Positions 1 to 8,580 of a DNA stretch of 64,000 nt are shown piece after piece. Position 1 is the stretch's first letter, and every line of letters begins with the position of its first letter. The notes beneath the pieces are model-generated. The model had not been told where the DNA came from. It searched no databases and worked only from the letters and a program-made list of their open reading frames with translations. A program made the translations under genes and the position numbers. Source of the DNA: Balneolaceae bacterium (GTDB taxonomy: Bacteria > Bacteroidota > Rhodothermia > Balneolales > Balneolaceae); assembly GCA_017640665.1 (NCBI GenBank), contig JAEPQE010000003.1, forward strand, positions 434,001-498,000, given 5' to 3'.

Positions 1-28
1 CCTCGTGATGACCGTCTGTTTTTTTAAT

Positions 29-142
29 CGTCTTTGCGAGGAGTATATGACTTATAATTAAGACTGGTAAAAAACCGACGAAGCAATCTCATGGAATAGG
101 TTTAGGAGCGTTGATAGGGAGGTCACGTCGTCGAGGGTTATT
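29..142. repeat. Dispersed repeat, diverged copy of the 'TTGCGAGGAG...GAAGCAATCTC' type
   Basis: Three pieces lie in the order seen in a dispersed repeat found in many bacterial genomes: CGTCTTTGCGAGGAG at 29-43, CCGACGAAGCAATCTCATGG at 75-94, and a degraded complement, GGGAGGTCACGTCGTCGAGG, near 117-136. The right piece would pair with the left two in an intact element. No open reading frame is convincing here. The family assignment rests on recalled sequence resemblance; the copy is clearly degenerate. Confidence 0.45.
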
Positions 143-160
143 GAAATCGTAGTTTAGTAT

Positions 161-214
161 AAGTCCTCCTTTGAAGGAGGTGGCATTTGATCGATAGATC
201 AAATGGCGGAGGAT
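161..214. repeat. Nested palindromic intergenic repeat
   Basis: CCTCCTT/AAGGAGG (165-171 and 174-180) forms a small hairpin. It is followed by CATTTGATC (184-192), GATA, GATCAAATG (197-205), a perfect 9-bp arm hairpin, and then GGCGGAGGAT (205-214), which can pair back to the first TCCTCC. This nested layout is typical of REP/BIME-like intergenic elements. From 215 to 325 I see nothing identifiable. Confidence 0.5.
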
Positions 215-325
215 GTAAAGGTTTAATTAGAATCCGAAATGCCTTATGATAAGTTGCATCAACAGAATCAGGAGCTTATGGGAATGCGTTACTGAACTGA
301 GCTACATGACAAGAAGGAAGATTAG

Positions 326-1027
326 TTAGGATTCTGTTTCAGTTGAATCTAAAAGATTTTTAGCAGCAATTTGAGCTTCTTTTCTGAAACTTTTGCTTTG
401 GGTAATACTTTCCAGTTTAGCAATTGAATACTTCTCATATCTTTTTTCGAAACGTTCTATAAGTACTTTATTAGGGCTTTCATCTCTGATCTCTTCCCTT
501 ACTACCCAAATCTCTTCTTTTTTTATTGATGGAAATAAGGTGTAAACATGAGAAGGCTCTTCTTTAAAAAAGTTTACGAGGTTGATTTCCTCAGCTAAGA
601 ATCGACTGATATTGAGTGGAGGTTTATTCTCTATATAAAGTTTGTAATACCAATATTCGGAATGAATAGCTCCGGGAGTATATTTACCACCTAAACCTCC
701 GATATAACTACTTATACATTCAATCTTTTGAATCTGATCTCTTAAATCAAAGGAATAAAGTGCCTTGAATTTCTTTAATGCATCCTGGTCAGATTTATAA
801 TAATCTCTGCTTAGTAAAAGACCGGGAACTAACTCAAATAACAGAAACGAAAATAGAAGACTTCCAATTATGATCCAGATGGTTGTAATGTCAGAATAGT
901 CTAAATTCTTAAATCCGGAATATGTTATTATAAATTCAGGACGAAGAACAATAAAGATAAAGCCTAGAATAGCCAAAAATGGCAATGTGCGTTTAACTGG
1001 AGCTATGTAGGTAGAATATTCTGGCAT
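326..1027 (-). CDS. Hypothetical protein with two N-terminal membrane segments
   Basis: I do not recognise this 233-residue protein. Two hydrophobic stretches near residues 15-30 and 50-70 look like membrane helices. The remaining part (about 75-233) is charged, rich in Lys and Glu, and probably cytoplasmic. The ATG at 1027 is preferred over a TTG one codon earlier. The gene stands alone upstream of a repeat-rich stretch and 77 bases downstream of an acetyltransferase gene read the same way. No catalytic motif is apparent, so a function cannot be given. Confidence 0.65.
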   Translation of the reverse strand: MPEYSTYIAPVKRTLPFLAILGFIFIVLRPEFIITYSGFKNLDYSDITTIWIIIGSLLFSFLLFELVPGLLLSRDYYKSDQDALKKFKALYSFDLRDQIQKIECISSYIGGLGGKYTPGAIHSEYWYYKLYIENKPPLNISRFLAEEINLVNFFKEEPSHVYTLFPSIKKEEIWVVREEIRDESPNKVLIERFEKRYEKYSIAKLESITQSKSFRKEAQIAAKNLLDSTETES

Positions 1028-1104
1028 CAATTAAGTAAGTTCAATAACTAAAATTGTATTTCTTAAGAGTGAGTTGGTTTCATAATTTATTTAGTATCAG
1101 GTCT

Positions 1105-1599
1105 TCAATCCAGATTATAATTTACTTGCCAGTAGCCCACATCCATCCATTTGTTGAATTTAAACCCCATTTTCGGGAAGTGAGCAACTTTTTTCATTCC
1201 GAATTTTTCATGTAAAGCGATACTGGCTTCATTAGGTAAACCGATGACTGCTATAATTACTTTAATCCCTTTTTTCTTTAGTCGTTCAAAGAGTTCAGTA
1301 TATAATTTGGTTCCCCATCCTTTGGTAATGATAGCAGGAGAGAGGTAGACCGAAACTTCACACGTTTGTTTATAGCCTTCCCTTGGATTCCATGCTGCTG
1401 AATACGCGTACCCGATGATTTCACTTTCTTCCTCTGCAACTAACCAGAAATGCCCTGAGCTCTGAACCTGTTTTATCTTTTCTCCAAAAAATGCCACATC
1501 CGATTTTTCACACTGCATAGTAGCGTACGAGTGTTCTACGTAATGATTGTAGATCGAAGTAATTGTGGGAGCATCAGAAAGTGTAGCCTCTCTAATCAT
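1105..1599 (-). CDS. GNAT-family N-acetyltransferase, phosphinothricin-acetyltransferase-like
   Basis: This 164-residue single-domain protein has the order of a GNAT enzyme of the PAT/MnaT type: the N-terminal IREATLSDAPTITSIYNHYV, a central strand-turn-helix around ITKGWGTKLYTELF, and the C-terminal PNEASIALHEKFGMKKV that closes the acetyl-CoA site. Relatives transfer acetyl from acetyl-CoA to small amines such as methionine sulfoximine or phosphinothricin. The usual R/QxxGxG/A pyrophosphate loop is altered: a lysine lies where an arginine is common, and only the GWG part is clear. The substrate cannot be told from sequence. The ATG at 1599 lies 6 bases from the stop of the next gene on this strand, so transcription together is possible. 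Confidence 0.85.
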   Translation of the reverse strand: MIREATLSDAPTITSIYNHYVEHSYATMQCEKSDVAFFGEKIKQVQSSGHFWLVAEEESEIIGYAYSAAWNPREGYKQTCEVSVYLSPAIITKGWGTKLYTELFERLKKKGIKVIIAVIGLPNEASIALHEKFGMKKVAHFPKMGFKFNKWMDVGYWQVNYNLD

Positions 1600-1605
1600 G
1601 CTTGC

Positions 1606-2340
1606 TTAAAGTTCACGTATCCTGATATTTCTAAAAGCCACATAATCCCCATGATCTTGTAGACTAATATGACCAGTATTAGATTTGCCCCAGTCGGGGA
1701 AGTCACGGGAAAATTTGCTGTTGGCATAGGCTTCTTCCCACTCATGACTTCCTTCCGTGAATTCCAGCACTTTCAGGCCGTTCAGCCAGTGTTCCACACG
1801 ACCGTTATCGTACACTAATCGTACTTTATTCCATTCTCCGGCAGGATTTAGTTTCTTTTTTTCCGGATCAGGGATAAACATGTCATAGCTGGAGGCGGCC
1901 ATTCGAATGGGTTCAGTTTCTGTTGCTGAGAATTCATCATCAAGTACCTGGTATTCGGGTGCTGTCTCATAATCCTGTCCATACTTTGGATCTTCGACCA
2001 CATGGTACATAATTCCACTATTTCCACCTTCACTCATTTTATATTCCAATTCAAGTTCAAAATTCCCGAATTGCTCAACAGTCATAATCGATTTTCCGAA
2101 GCCAGTATTCTTTTCGCGGGTATTACCTTCCTTTGAAACGATGATTGCTCCGTCTTCGATCTGCCATTTGGGATTGATAGTATCCGAGTTGTATTCCTTC
2201 CATCCGTCAAAAGTCTCACCATCAAATAAAGAAATCCATTCGCCATCAGTGAGAATAGGAGTTTCTTTTTGAGCTTGGGAGCACGAGATAATGATTAATG
2301 GGATAAGTGAGAGGCGAAAGGTGAAGGGTAGTTTTTTCAT
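1606..2340 (-). CDS. DUF1080 (3-keto-disaccharide hydrolase type) lipoprotein
   Basis: The 244-residue product begins with a lipoprotein signal ending in IISC (Cys20), followed by one jelly-roll domain with the features of the DUF1080/3-keto-disaccharide hydrolase family: WISLFDGETFDGWK near the start, then GNSGIMYHV and EYQVLDDE, and a C-terminal GHISLQDHGDYVAFRNIRI. Members occur in carbohydrate-degrading Bacteroidota, Planctomycetota and relatives. Some hydrolyse 3-keto-glycosides, others bind glycans. The ATG at 2340 is chosen over an upstream TTG because it places the signal peptide at the very N-terminus. No polysaccharide-utilisation partners (SusC/D) lie nearby, so the substrate is unknown. 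Confidence 0.9.
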   Translation of the reverse strand: MKKLPFTFRLSLIPLIIISCSQAQKETPILTDGEWISLFDGETFDGWKEYNSDTINPKWQIEDGAIIVSKEGNTREKNTGFGKSIMTVEQFGNFELELEYKMSEGGNSGIMYHVVEDPKYGQDYETAPEYQVLDDEFSATETEPIRMAASSYDMFIPDPEKKKLNPAGEWNKVRLVYDNGRVEHWLNGLKVLEFTEGSHEWEEAYANSKFSRDFPDWGKSNTGHISLQDHGDYVAFRNIRIREL

Positions 2341-2385
2341 AGCGTGAGTTAGTTTCAAAAAGTGTAAGGGAAAAGTGCATTTGTA

Positions 2386-3054
2386 TCAAGTCTTCGAAAT
2401 TCCGGAGATAAGAATTACATGTTTAGGAGGGAAGGATTGGCCATCACGTTCAATCGGTGGTTCCTCGAATTCCTGAACCTCAAGGACTTCAAGTCCATAT
2501 TCTTTGAGTAAATCAGCGGCTTCTTCTTTGGAGTAATAATCAAAATTATATTTGGTAGGAGGGTATAGCTCCATCACTTCAGCCGGACGGAATGAAAGGA
2601 TTAATTTGCCATTTTGATTAAGAACTCTTCTGAATTCGGATAGGATTGCTGTATGATCTTCCCAAAAATAAAGTGTGTTTACAGTGAATAAGATATCAAT
2701 AGAAGAATCACCTACAGGAAGTTCTTCAGCCTTACGATGGAAAAACCGAGCACTACCGGAATCAATGAATCGAGCATTTACTTTTTGAGAAAGAAGAACC
2801 ATGTCTTCCGAATAATCACACCCGATATAGTGTAATCCATCTGCTAACGAAAGAATATCTTTGACGAAAAAACCGTTTCCCATTCCGATTTCCAGGATGG
2901 AATCACTGTCTGAGATATTCAGTGCTTTGATAGTATTCTGATTCATTAGAAGGTTCCCTTCATTCATTTTTTCAGCTACGATCTCTCCGAGTTCACCATT
3001 CGGTTTTCTGAGTTGAGCAGCTATTTCTTTGTATTCATCTTCAGTAAAATCCAT
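2386..3054 (-). CDS. Class I SAM-dependent methyltransferase
   Basis: The protein carries the Rossmann methyltransferase signature: motif I ILEIGMGNGFF, an acidic strand end YIGCDYSEDMV, SARFFHRKAEELPVGDSSIDILFTVN around motifs II-III, and FRRVLNQNGKLILSFRP after that, as in the Methyltransf_11 group. The substrate is not evident. I prefer the ATG at 3054 (MDFTEDEY, 222 residues); a TTG nine codons earlier is possible. It lies divergently from the M15 peptidase gene, with about 44 bases between their starts. Confidence 0.88.
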   Translation of the reverse strand: MDFTEDEYKEIAAQLRKPNGELGEIVAEKMNEGNLLMNQNTIKALNISDSDSILEIGMGNGFFVKDILSLADGLHYIGCDYSEDMVLLSQKVNARFIDSGSARFFHRKAEELPVGDSSIDILFTVNTLYFWEDHTAILSEFRRVLNQNGKLILSFRPAEVMELYPPTKYNFDYYSKEEAADLLKEYGLEVLEVQEFEEPPIERDGQSFPPKHVILISGISKT

Positions 3055-3098
3055 AGATTCAGTTTTTAAAGTGCACACCAAATTAACTAATTTGAGGA

Positions 3099-3707
3099 AT
3101 GGGTTTCACGATAAAACAAATTAACAAAGACAGGCTTCTGAGATTGAAGGAATCAAGTATCTGGGGAGAGGAATGTCCGGTTCATTATTCTAGGCTAAGA
3201 ATTGCAGAGGTCCAATTCGTGGATTTTGATAATCAGGTCACTCAGGGTGAGTTGATTGTTCTGGAACAGGTTGCTGAATCAGTGGTAAAGATTTTTCAAG
3301 AGCTATTAGAGCTGAAATTCCCAATCGAAAAGATGCTCCCAATGGAAGAATTTTGTGGAGATGATGTATTATCGATGAAAGCCAATAACTCATCTGCATA
3401 CAACGGTAGAAAGGTGGCGAGAACAGATAGGTGGAGCAGTCATGCCTACGGTTGCGCTATCGACATCAATCCAATTCAGAATCCGTACTTGTTATTGAAC
3501 GAACATAAAGAACTTGTTGAGGTTATTCCTTTTGAAGGAGAAAACTATCTGGATCGGTCTAATCAAAGAAAAGGTATGATTGAAGAGGTAGTACCCGTTT
3601 TCGTAAAACACAGATTTAGCGACTGGGGTGGAAGCTGGGAAGCAAAGCCTGATTACCATCATTTTCAACTTCCCTGGAGTAAAATAGACTCACTGTTTTC
3701 GAAATAA
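3099..3707 (+). CDS. M15-family metallopeptidase (D-Ala-D-Ala carboxypeptidase/VanY-like)
   Basis: The 202-residue protein contains the zinc-binding pattern of peptidase family M15: SSHAYGCAIDINP gives His115 and Asp122 as likely ligands, and DYHHFQ near 185-190 supplies the third ligand and active-site region. This family cleaves peptidoglycan stem peptides at D-alanine-containing bonds. I see no obvious signal peptide, so the site of action is uncertain: it may be cytoplasmic recycling or export by an unusual route. The gene is alone on its strand between minus-strand genes, and its stop is 5 bases from the stop of the next lipoprotein gene. Confidence 0.85.
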   Translation: MGFTIKQINKDRLLRLKESSIWGEECPVHYSRLRIAEVQFVDFDNQVTQGELIVLEQVAESVVKIFQELLELKFPIEKMLPMEEFCGDDVLSMKANNSSAYNGRKVARTDRWSSHAYGCAIDINPIQNPYLLLNEHKELVEVIPFEGENYLDRSNQRKGMIEEVVPVFVKHRFSDWGGSWEAKPDYHHFQLPWSKIDSLFSK

Positions 3708-3712
3708 AATGC

Positions 3713-4123
3713 CTAGTTTTCAACCCCCTGGTTGTCTTTGTAGGCTCTCAGGTCTCCGATTGAGAAGTTTGAATGTTCAGAAGCCGGATATTGAGTGTCT
3801 TGGAAACGAAGGAACCACTCGGCGGTTTGTCCCGGTGCAAGTGAGAAATTAAACCAATCGTTTGCGCCACCCATTTTCACAGAACTACTTCCGGAGGTGA
3901 AAAAAGCCCCTTCAACATACCAGATTGGAGTGATAGTCTCATTCCCGGTGTTGGTTACTTTTCCTTCAGCGCGGAAGCTATCACCAAAAACATAAGTAGT
4001 ATCAACAGTTAATTGCATTGATTCGAGTACAATTACATCTTCGCCTCCTGTAACAGGCTCTGATTCACAATGTACCAATGTTAGCATAAGCGCGAATGCA
4101 AATAGAATGGGAAGTTTCTTCAT
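3713..4123 (-). CDS. Small lipoprotein with an Ig-like (FxLYD-like) domain
   Basis: Starting at the ATG at 4123 the product is 136 residues, with a lipoprotein signal ending LVHC (Cys19). The mature part reads as a single beta-sandwich: FRAEGKVTNTGNETI followed by FTSGSSSVKMG and LAPGQTAEWFLRFQD resembles FxLYD/CARDB-type domains that model comparison of a residue with and without modification of its side interactions. Function is unknown. The reading frame extends nine codons further upstream to a TTG, but the signal peptide supports the ATG. Confidence 0.75.
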   Translation of the reverse strand: MKKLPILFAFALMLTLVHCESEPVTGGEDVIVLESMQLTVDTTYVFGDSFRAEGKVTNTGNETITPIWYVEGAFFTSGSSSVKMGGANDWFNFSLAPGQTAEWFLRFQDTQYPASEHSNFSIGDLRAYKDNQGVEN

Positions 4124-4185
4124 GACCTTAAATTTAATTCTGGTGACCAATCAAAATGTAAGAGTATTGGTAAAACAAAAAAAAA

Positions 4186-5601
4186 CTAATTTTTTAAGTC
4201 TGCTGATTTCTTTTCGAACTCCAGAAACCTCCAGGGTAATATAAAAGGGCGTTCTTTGGGGATAGGGTCCCATTTCGGCTTAGGTTCCGAAGTGGTTTTT
4301 CCTGGTCTTAATTCGGGATTCCATTGAAAGCCATCCAGTCTTCTTTCAATCAATCCTTCATATTCAGGGAGGAAGAAGCCACGGTTTTGGCCCATTTTTG
4401 CCTGAGCCAATTCTCCACTACGGAAGTATAAAACGGTTCTTGGGGATGCACTTTCCATAGCTCCGTCTGGTTCACCTGCTTCATTTTTAGTATGATACAG
4501 GACCTCGCTGTTCGGATACATCAGAATTTCAGAAACCGAACCACTATCGAAATAGGCAAACAGAGAATCTCCTTTAAGTTGATGAAGCCTGCCCGTAGAG
4601 GAATCTTCCTGCACTGCAAAAGCTCCGACATAAGAACGTAGTTCCTTCACTTCATTACTATCCATCTGAACAGAGATAAAGGGACCTGAGAGCTGGATGT
4701 TTTTGTGCCATGCCAGAGGTGTTCCGTCTAATTCGAATAGTTCGGTGTCACTATCGTAAAAAAGAGAATCGGAGAGAGAAGAAAAATTAATGGACCAAAC
4801 CGATACGTCCCCAAAGCCGCTTATTGTTGAAACAGAATCATTTTCGATCATAAGAAGCTCATTAGCGTAGATATGTGTTGTATCAGAAGAAGTCGAATCC
4901 TCTTCAATATTTCGCAGGTATCCGTTTCCATTAACGTATCTACGTCCGAGGGAGTCGGCTTCCAGATAATCGCCGGTTAATAATCCATTGTTAGTGCTGT
5001 CAATCACAAACACATTGCTATATAGCTGAAGGTATTCCCGCTCCCTGTTTATAAATAGACTATCGCCTTCGGCATATTGAGCGGAGTCAGAGATCTGAAC
5101 CTGGTTTCTGAAAATGGCACTGTCCTGATTTTGGAAATAGGTTCCGGTTAAAGCTTTGAGCACTCCCTGATCGTCTTCTAAGCGTATTCCATCTACAAAA
5201 TAAGCTACCTTGGTTCCAAAATTATAATCCACTTTGTTCCCAAAAAGGGTAGTGCTGTCTTGTTTGATTATTACTCGTCCACGCAGCTTACTTAAATCCT
5301 GATTCGTGTAGTAGTACAGTGTATCAGTCCAGATGTTTTCGGTAGAAGTATCAATTTGGATATTACCAAAGGCTCTGAGTTCATTCTTGTTCAGGAATTG
5401 CCAGGCACTGTCACAAACCATTGTTACATCGCCAAGGCTCATTGTGGCATTATAAATTTTTCGGATGCTTTCCCCTTCTACGGTGGTCATTTGTGCGGAA
5501 TCAAACCGTTGAAGAGTAACGATATTCTGAGCTAAGGCATCCATAGAGAAGATACCTGAAAGTATAAGGATGGAGAGACTATATTTGATGGCGTTACTCA
5601 A
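4186..5601 (-). CDS. OstA-like LPS-transport-type protein (LptA/LptD N-terminal fold)
   Basis: This 471-residue protein has a signal peptide (cleavage likely after SMDALAQ) followed by many short beta repeats of the OstA/LptA jelly-roll kind, for example VTMVCDSAWQFLNKNELRAFGNIQI, written here only as its key elements CDSA, GNIQI and GNKVDY. It lacks a C-terminal barrel, so it resembles the large periplasmic OstA-like proteins of Bacteroidota rather than full LptD. It probably belongs to the periplasmic bridge that moves lipopolysaccharide from inner to outer membrane. The start is a TTG that overlaps the TGA of lptC (TTGA at 5598-5601), implying translational coupling. Confidence 0.82.
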   Translation of the reverse strand: MSNAIKYSLSILILSGIFSMDALAQNIVTLQRFDSAQMTTVEGESIRKIYNATMSLGDVTMVCDSAWQFLNKNELRAFGNIQIDTSTENIWTDTLYYYTNQDLSKLRGRVIIKQDSTTLFGNKVDYNFGTKVAYFVDGIRLEDDQGVLKALTGTYFQNQDSAIFRNQVQISDSAQYAEGDSLFINREREYLQLYSNVFVIDSTNNGLLTGDYLEADSLGRRYVNGNGYLRNIEEDSTSSDTTHIYANELLMIENDSVSTISGFGDVSVWSINFSSLSDSLFYDSDTELFELDGTPLAWHKNIQLSGPFISVQMDSNEVKELRSYVGAFAVQEDSSTGRLHQLKGDSLFAYFDSGSVSEILMYPNSEVLYHTKNEAGEPDGAMESASPRTVLYFRSGELAQAKMGQNRGFFLPEYEGLIERRLDGFQWNPELRPGKTTSEPKPKWDPIPKERPFILPWRFLEFEKKSADLKN

Positions 5602-6167
5602 TCAATGACCACCTGACCGCCGCCTTCGTTTAATGTATAGTTTGTGAGATCTGTGTCTCCATAAAATCCATTGGCAGCAATGCTATCAGGAGGGGAAATG
5701 AAAATGACAAATTCAGGCGTACTTACCTGATCTATTTTCCGCTCCCATTTTAGATATTCCGAACGCAATTTTCGTCCATCTTCGGTAATCACGCGCACTT
5801 CCCCAAACATTTCGAATTGGGCATCATCAGGTTTATAAAGAGCGCTGTCACAGGTTACTGTACTTTTGAGTTGCCCGTTTTCTTTAAAAATTTTGATGGA
5901 TACCGGCCCGCTTATTCTGGTTTCGTGTAAATCAGTTTGTTTAATGGTGAACGCGTAATCGCCTTTTAAATTGAGGATGCGTATTCCATCTTCAATGATG
6001 TTCATATTTACATCCCAGCTTTCGGTGGTGCTGAGGATTGAATCAGCCAAGGCTTCTTTTATCTGTTGATTGTCATACTCAGAAAGGTTCGAGCAGGATA
6101 AGACGAAAAGTGAAAAAATAAATCCGGATAGAAGGCTAAATCGTACCAAAATATCGGTCTCCTGCAT
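5598..6167 (-). CDS. lptC: LPS export periplasmic protein LptC
   Basis: The 189-residue product has a hydrophobic N-terminus ending FVLSC (Cys25), so it is probably a lipoprotein rather than a membrane-anchored LptC. It then has the LptC beta-jelly-roll sequence: VTCDSALYKPDDAQFEMFGEVRVITEDGRKL is the most typical part (key words CDSA, FGEV, RKLRSEYL). LptC receives LPS from the LptBFG exporter and passes it to the LptA/OstA bridge, and the next gene on this strand encodes an OstA-like protein. An ATG further upstream at 6194 is possible, but the ATG at 6167 gives a shorter overlap with upp (32 bases) and a normal signal length. Confidence 0.83.
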   Translation of the reverse strand: MQETDILVRFSLLSGFIFSLFVLSCSNLSEYDNQQIKEALADSILSTTESWDVNMNIIEDGIRILNLKGDYAFTIKQTDLHETRISGPVSIKIFKENGQLKSTVTCDSALYKPDDAQFEMFGEVRVITEDGRKLRSEYLKWERKIDQVSTPEFVIFISPPDSIAANGFYGDTDLTNYTLNEGGGQVVID

Positions 6168-6762
6168 CACCAAGTCCGGGCACGATGTAGGCATTCTCGT
6201 TTAGTTTTTCATCGATAGCAGCCGTAATAATCGGAACATCAGGGTGATCCTTTTGCAGCCGTTCAATGCCTTCGGGCGCTGCAATCAAACACACAAACTT
6301 GATAGTTTTTGCGCCATTTTCTTTCAGGAATTTGATTGCGTGACTGCCACTGCCTCCGGTAGCCAGCATGGGATCAACTACGAGATTGTAGGCGTCTTTA
6401 ATTCCCACCGGTAAGTTGTCATAATAGTTTACTGGTTGATGAGTTTCTTCGTCTCTGTAAACACCTACATGACCAACTTTAGCTTCCGGCATAAAGTTGA
6501 TGATTCCATCTACCAGACTAAGACCTGCACGCAGAATTGGAATTACAACTACTTCCGGTCCGGGAACATAACCCTTGGTTTTCTGAATAGGGGTTTCGAT
6601 TTCGGTTTCATCCAGGGGAAGATCGCTAAGGGAGTGATAGGCAAGTATCACCCCAATGTTAGACATCGCACGACGGAATACCGCCGTGCTTGTATTTTTA
6701 TCTCTCAAAAAGGTGAGATATCGGTCTATGATAGGATGTTTTATTTCGAGGACATTCTCCAT
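6136..6762 (-). CDS. upp: Uracil phosphoribosyltransferase
   Basis: The enzyme joins uracil and PRPP to give UMP (pyrimidine salvage). The sequence shows the PRPP-binding loop VVDPMLATGGSG in mid-protein and the uracil-binding C-terminus YIVPGLGDAGDRYFGT, with VVIPILRAGLSLVDG upstream. From the ATG at 6762 the protein is 208 residues, the usual length for Upp. A TTG six codons upstream is less likely because the ATG lies 1 base from the stop of the upstream symporter gene. The 3' end overlaps lptC. Confidence 0.96.
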   Translation of the reverse strand: MENVLEIKHPIIDRYLTFLRDKNTSTAVFRRAMSNIGVILAYHSLSDLPLDETEIETPIQKTKGYVPGPEVVVIPILRAGLSLVDGIINFMPEAKVGHVGVYRDEETHQPVNYYDNLPVGIKDAYNLVVDPMLATGGSGSHAIKFLKENGAKTIKFVCLIAAPEGIERLQKDHPDVPIITAAIDEKLNENAYIVPGLGDAGDRYFGTI

Positions 6763-6763
6763 A

Positions 6764-8401
6764 TCAATTCTCAGATTCAAGCTCCTTCATTTTTGCAAAG
6801 TAGGTCTTACTAGCTGTGGCTACGACTCCGGAAAGAGCGAATAAGGCAATGATATTAGGGAAAGTCATCAAACCTAGTGCAATATCCCCAATTGCCCAGA
6901 CGGTTTCGAGTGCCAATACTGCGCCAATAAAGTGCATCACAAGGTATACCATTTTGTAGTAGATGATGGATTTGTCACCCGCAAGATATTGAATGGATCG
7001 ATCCCCATAATAACTCCAACTGATAGCGGTAGAAACTCCGAACAAAATCACACAGATCGTTACAATGTACTTCCCCCCACCAAAGAGAGGAGCAAGTCCT
7101 TTTTCGAAAGCGATAGCAGTAAGAGGAGCTCCGTTTTCCACTATGCTGGAATGAAGTACTTCAATTTGCGATCCGTCAGCTCCGGTAATTGCAACTCCAC
7201 CTTCTGCAAGTACTTCCATGGTTCCTTCAAAAGTTTCGGTGCGGGCTTCATCTACATAGAAAACACCCATCTCATGATCATTCCTGACAAGGCTTCCGTT
7301 AGTTGGCATTCCATTTTCAAACATGATCATATTTCCGGAATCGACCACAATTTCTGTTTCCAGCGCATTTGAGGTAAAAGGCAGGTCGTGCTTTTGATCC
7401 CAAACTCCGGTACTTACAATTACAAGTCCTGTCATTGTACAAACAACTAATGTATCAATAAAAGGCTCAAGTAAGGCTACTACACCTTCACGAACTGGTT
7501 CTTTAGTTCTTGCTGCACCATGGGCAATAGGAGCAGAACCTTGTCCCGCTTCATTTGAAAATAACCCGCGTTTGATCCCCCAAACCAGAGTAGTTAGGAA
7601 TAGCCCTGATCCAACACCAAATGCACCAGCTTTAGGAGTGAAGGCATATTCAAAGATGGTACCGAATGCCGGGATTACGTGATCGTAATTAAGAAGAAGA
7701 ATGATCAATGCTCCAAGTACATAAATGATAGCCATAATCGGCATCAGGCTAGCTGTTACCTTACCAATTCTTTTGATTCCCCCAATTATCACAACGCCAA
7801 CTAAAGAGGCTGTGACAAGACCTGTAATCCATCCCGGAATAAGAAATGTACTTTTTAAAGTGTCAGCTACCGTATTTGCCTGAACTGCGTTTCCTGTCAG
7901 GAAAGAACAGATCACTGCCATGGCTGCAAAAAACACCGCAAGCCATTTCCAGTTTTCCCCTAGGCCTTTTTCAATATAATACATCGGACCACCAGAGACG
8001 GAACCATCTTCATTTTGAACACGGTACTTTACTGCAAGTGTACACTCTGTGTATTTAATTGCCATCCCAAAAAATGCGGTAACCCACATCCAGAATAATG
8101 CTCCGGGCCCTCCATAATGAATAGCAATCGCCACCCCGGCTATGTTACCAATTCCAACGGTTGCGGAAAGGGCAGTGGTTAATGCCTGGAAATGGTTTAC
8201 ATCACCAACTGCATCAGGGTGATCGTATTTACCCATTACGGAAAGAATACCGTGTTTAAATCTTCTAACCTGAACAAAGCCTAAACGGAGTGTAATAAAA
8301 ATCCCGAAGCTTAAAAGAACGGCTACCATAAAGGGGAAATAGGTGGGGGTACTCCATACTAAATCATTCAGGGTACCAACAATATTCTCAAACGTTTCCA
8401 T
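6764..8401 (-). CDS. Alanine/glycine:cation symporter (AGCS family)
   Basis: This 545-residue inner-membrane protein has about 11 hydrophobic segments and family hallmarks: SATVGIGNIAGVAIAI, VSGGPMYYIEKGLG and SNEAGQGSAPIAHGAA, the last being the AGCS signature. It would import alanine or glycine with Na+. Compared with the usual 440-490 residues it carries an extra soluble stretch of about 65-75 residues between the late membrane segments, after STGVWDQKHDLPFTSNALE and before the conserved GAPLTAIAFEKGL. This segment looks like an added extracytoplasmic loop domain. The gene is followed at 1 base by upp. Confidence 0.93.
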   Translation of the reverse strand: METFENIVGTLNDLVWSTPTYFPFMVAVLLSFGIFITLRLGFVQVRRFKHGILSVMGKYDHPDAVGDVNHFQALTTALSATVGIGNIAGVAIAIHYGGPGALFWMWVTAFFGMAIKYTECTLAVKYRVQNEDGSVSGGPMYYIEKGLGENWKWLAVFFAAMAVICSFLTGNAVQANTVADTLKSTFLIPGWITGLVTASLVGVVIIGGIKRIGKVTASLMPIMAIIYVLGALIILLLNYDHVIPAFGTIFEYAFTPKAGAFGVGSGLFLTTLVWGIKRGLFSNEAGQGSAPIAHGAARTKEPVREGVVALLEPFIDTLVVCTMTGLVIVSTGVWDQKHDLPFTSNALETEIVVDSGNMIMFENGMPTNGSLVRNDHEMGVFYVDEARTETFEGTMEVLAEGGVAITGADGSQIEVLHSSIVENGAPLTAIAFEKGLAPLFGGGKYIVTICVILFGVSTAISWSYYGDRSIQYLAGDKSIIYYKMVYLVMHFIGAVLALETVWAIGDIALGLMTFPNIIALFALSGVVATASKTYFAKMKELESEN

Positions 8402-8580
8402 GCACTAGATTTTTAAATTTTGATTTAGAATGGCGCAAAGTAAAAAACATTTAGCAAACATTATGCTCGGATTGTATTCTGAATAAGTTTTATGAAAATT
8501 TTGTAAATGAACGATTTCGTTTTTTTATTATGTTGGAAAGGGGAATACAGATCACAAGGAGTTAATAAATACTTAATAAT

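Noticed and set aside
8500-8536. TTTG...TATGTTGG as the HU promoter
   Set aside because: The spacing is about 25 bases, more than the usual 19-21, and the second box is imperfect.
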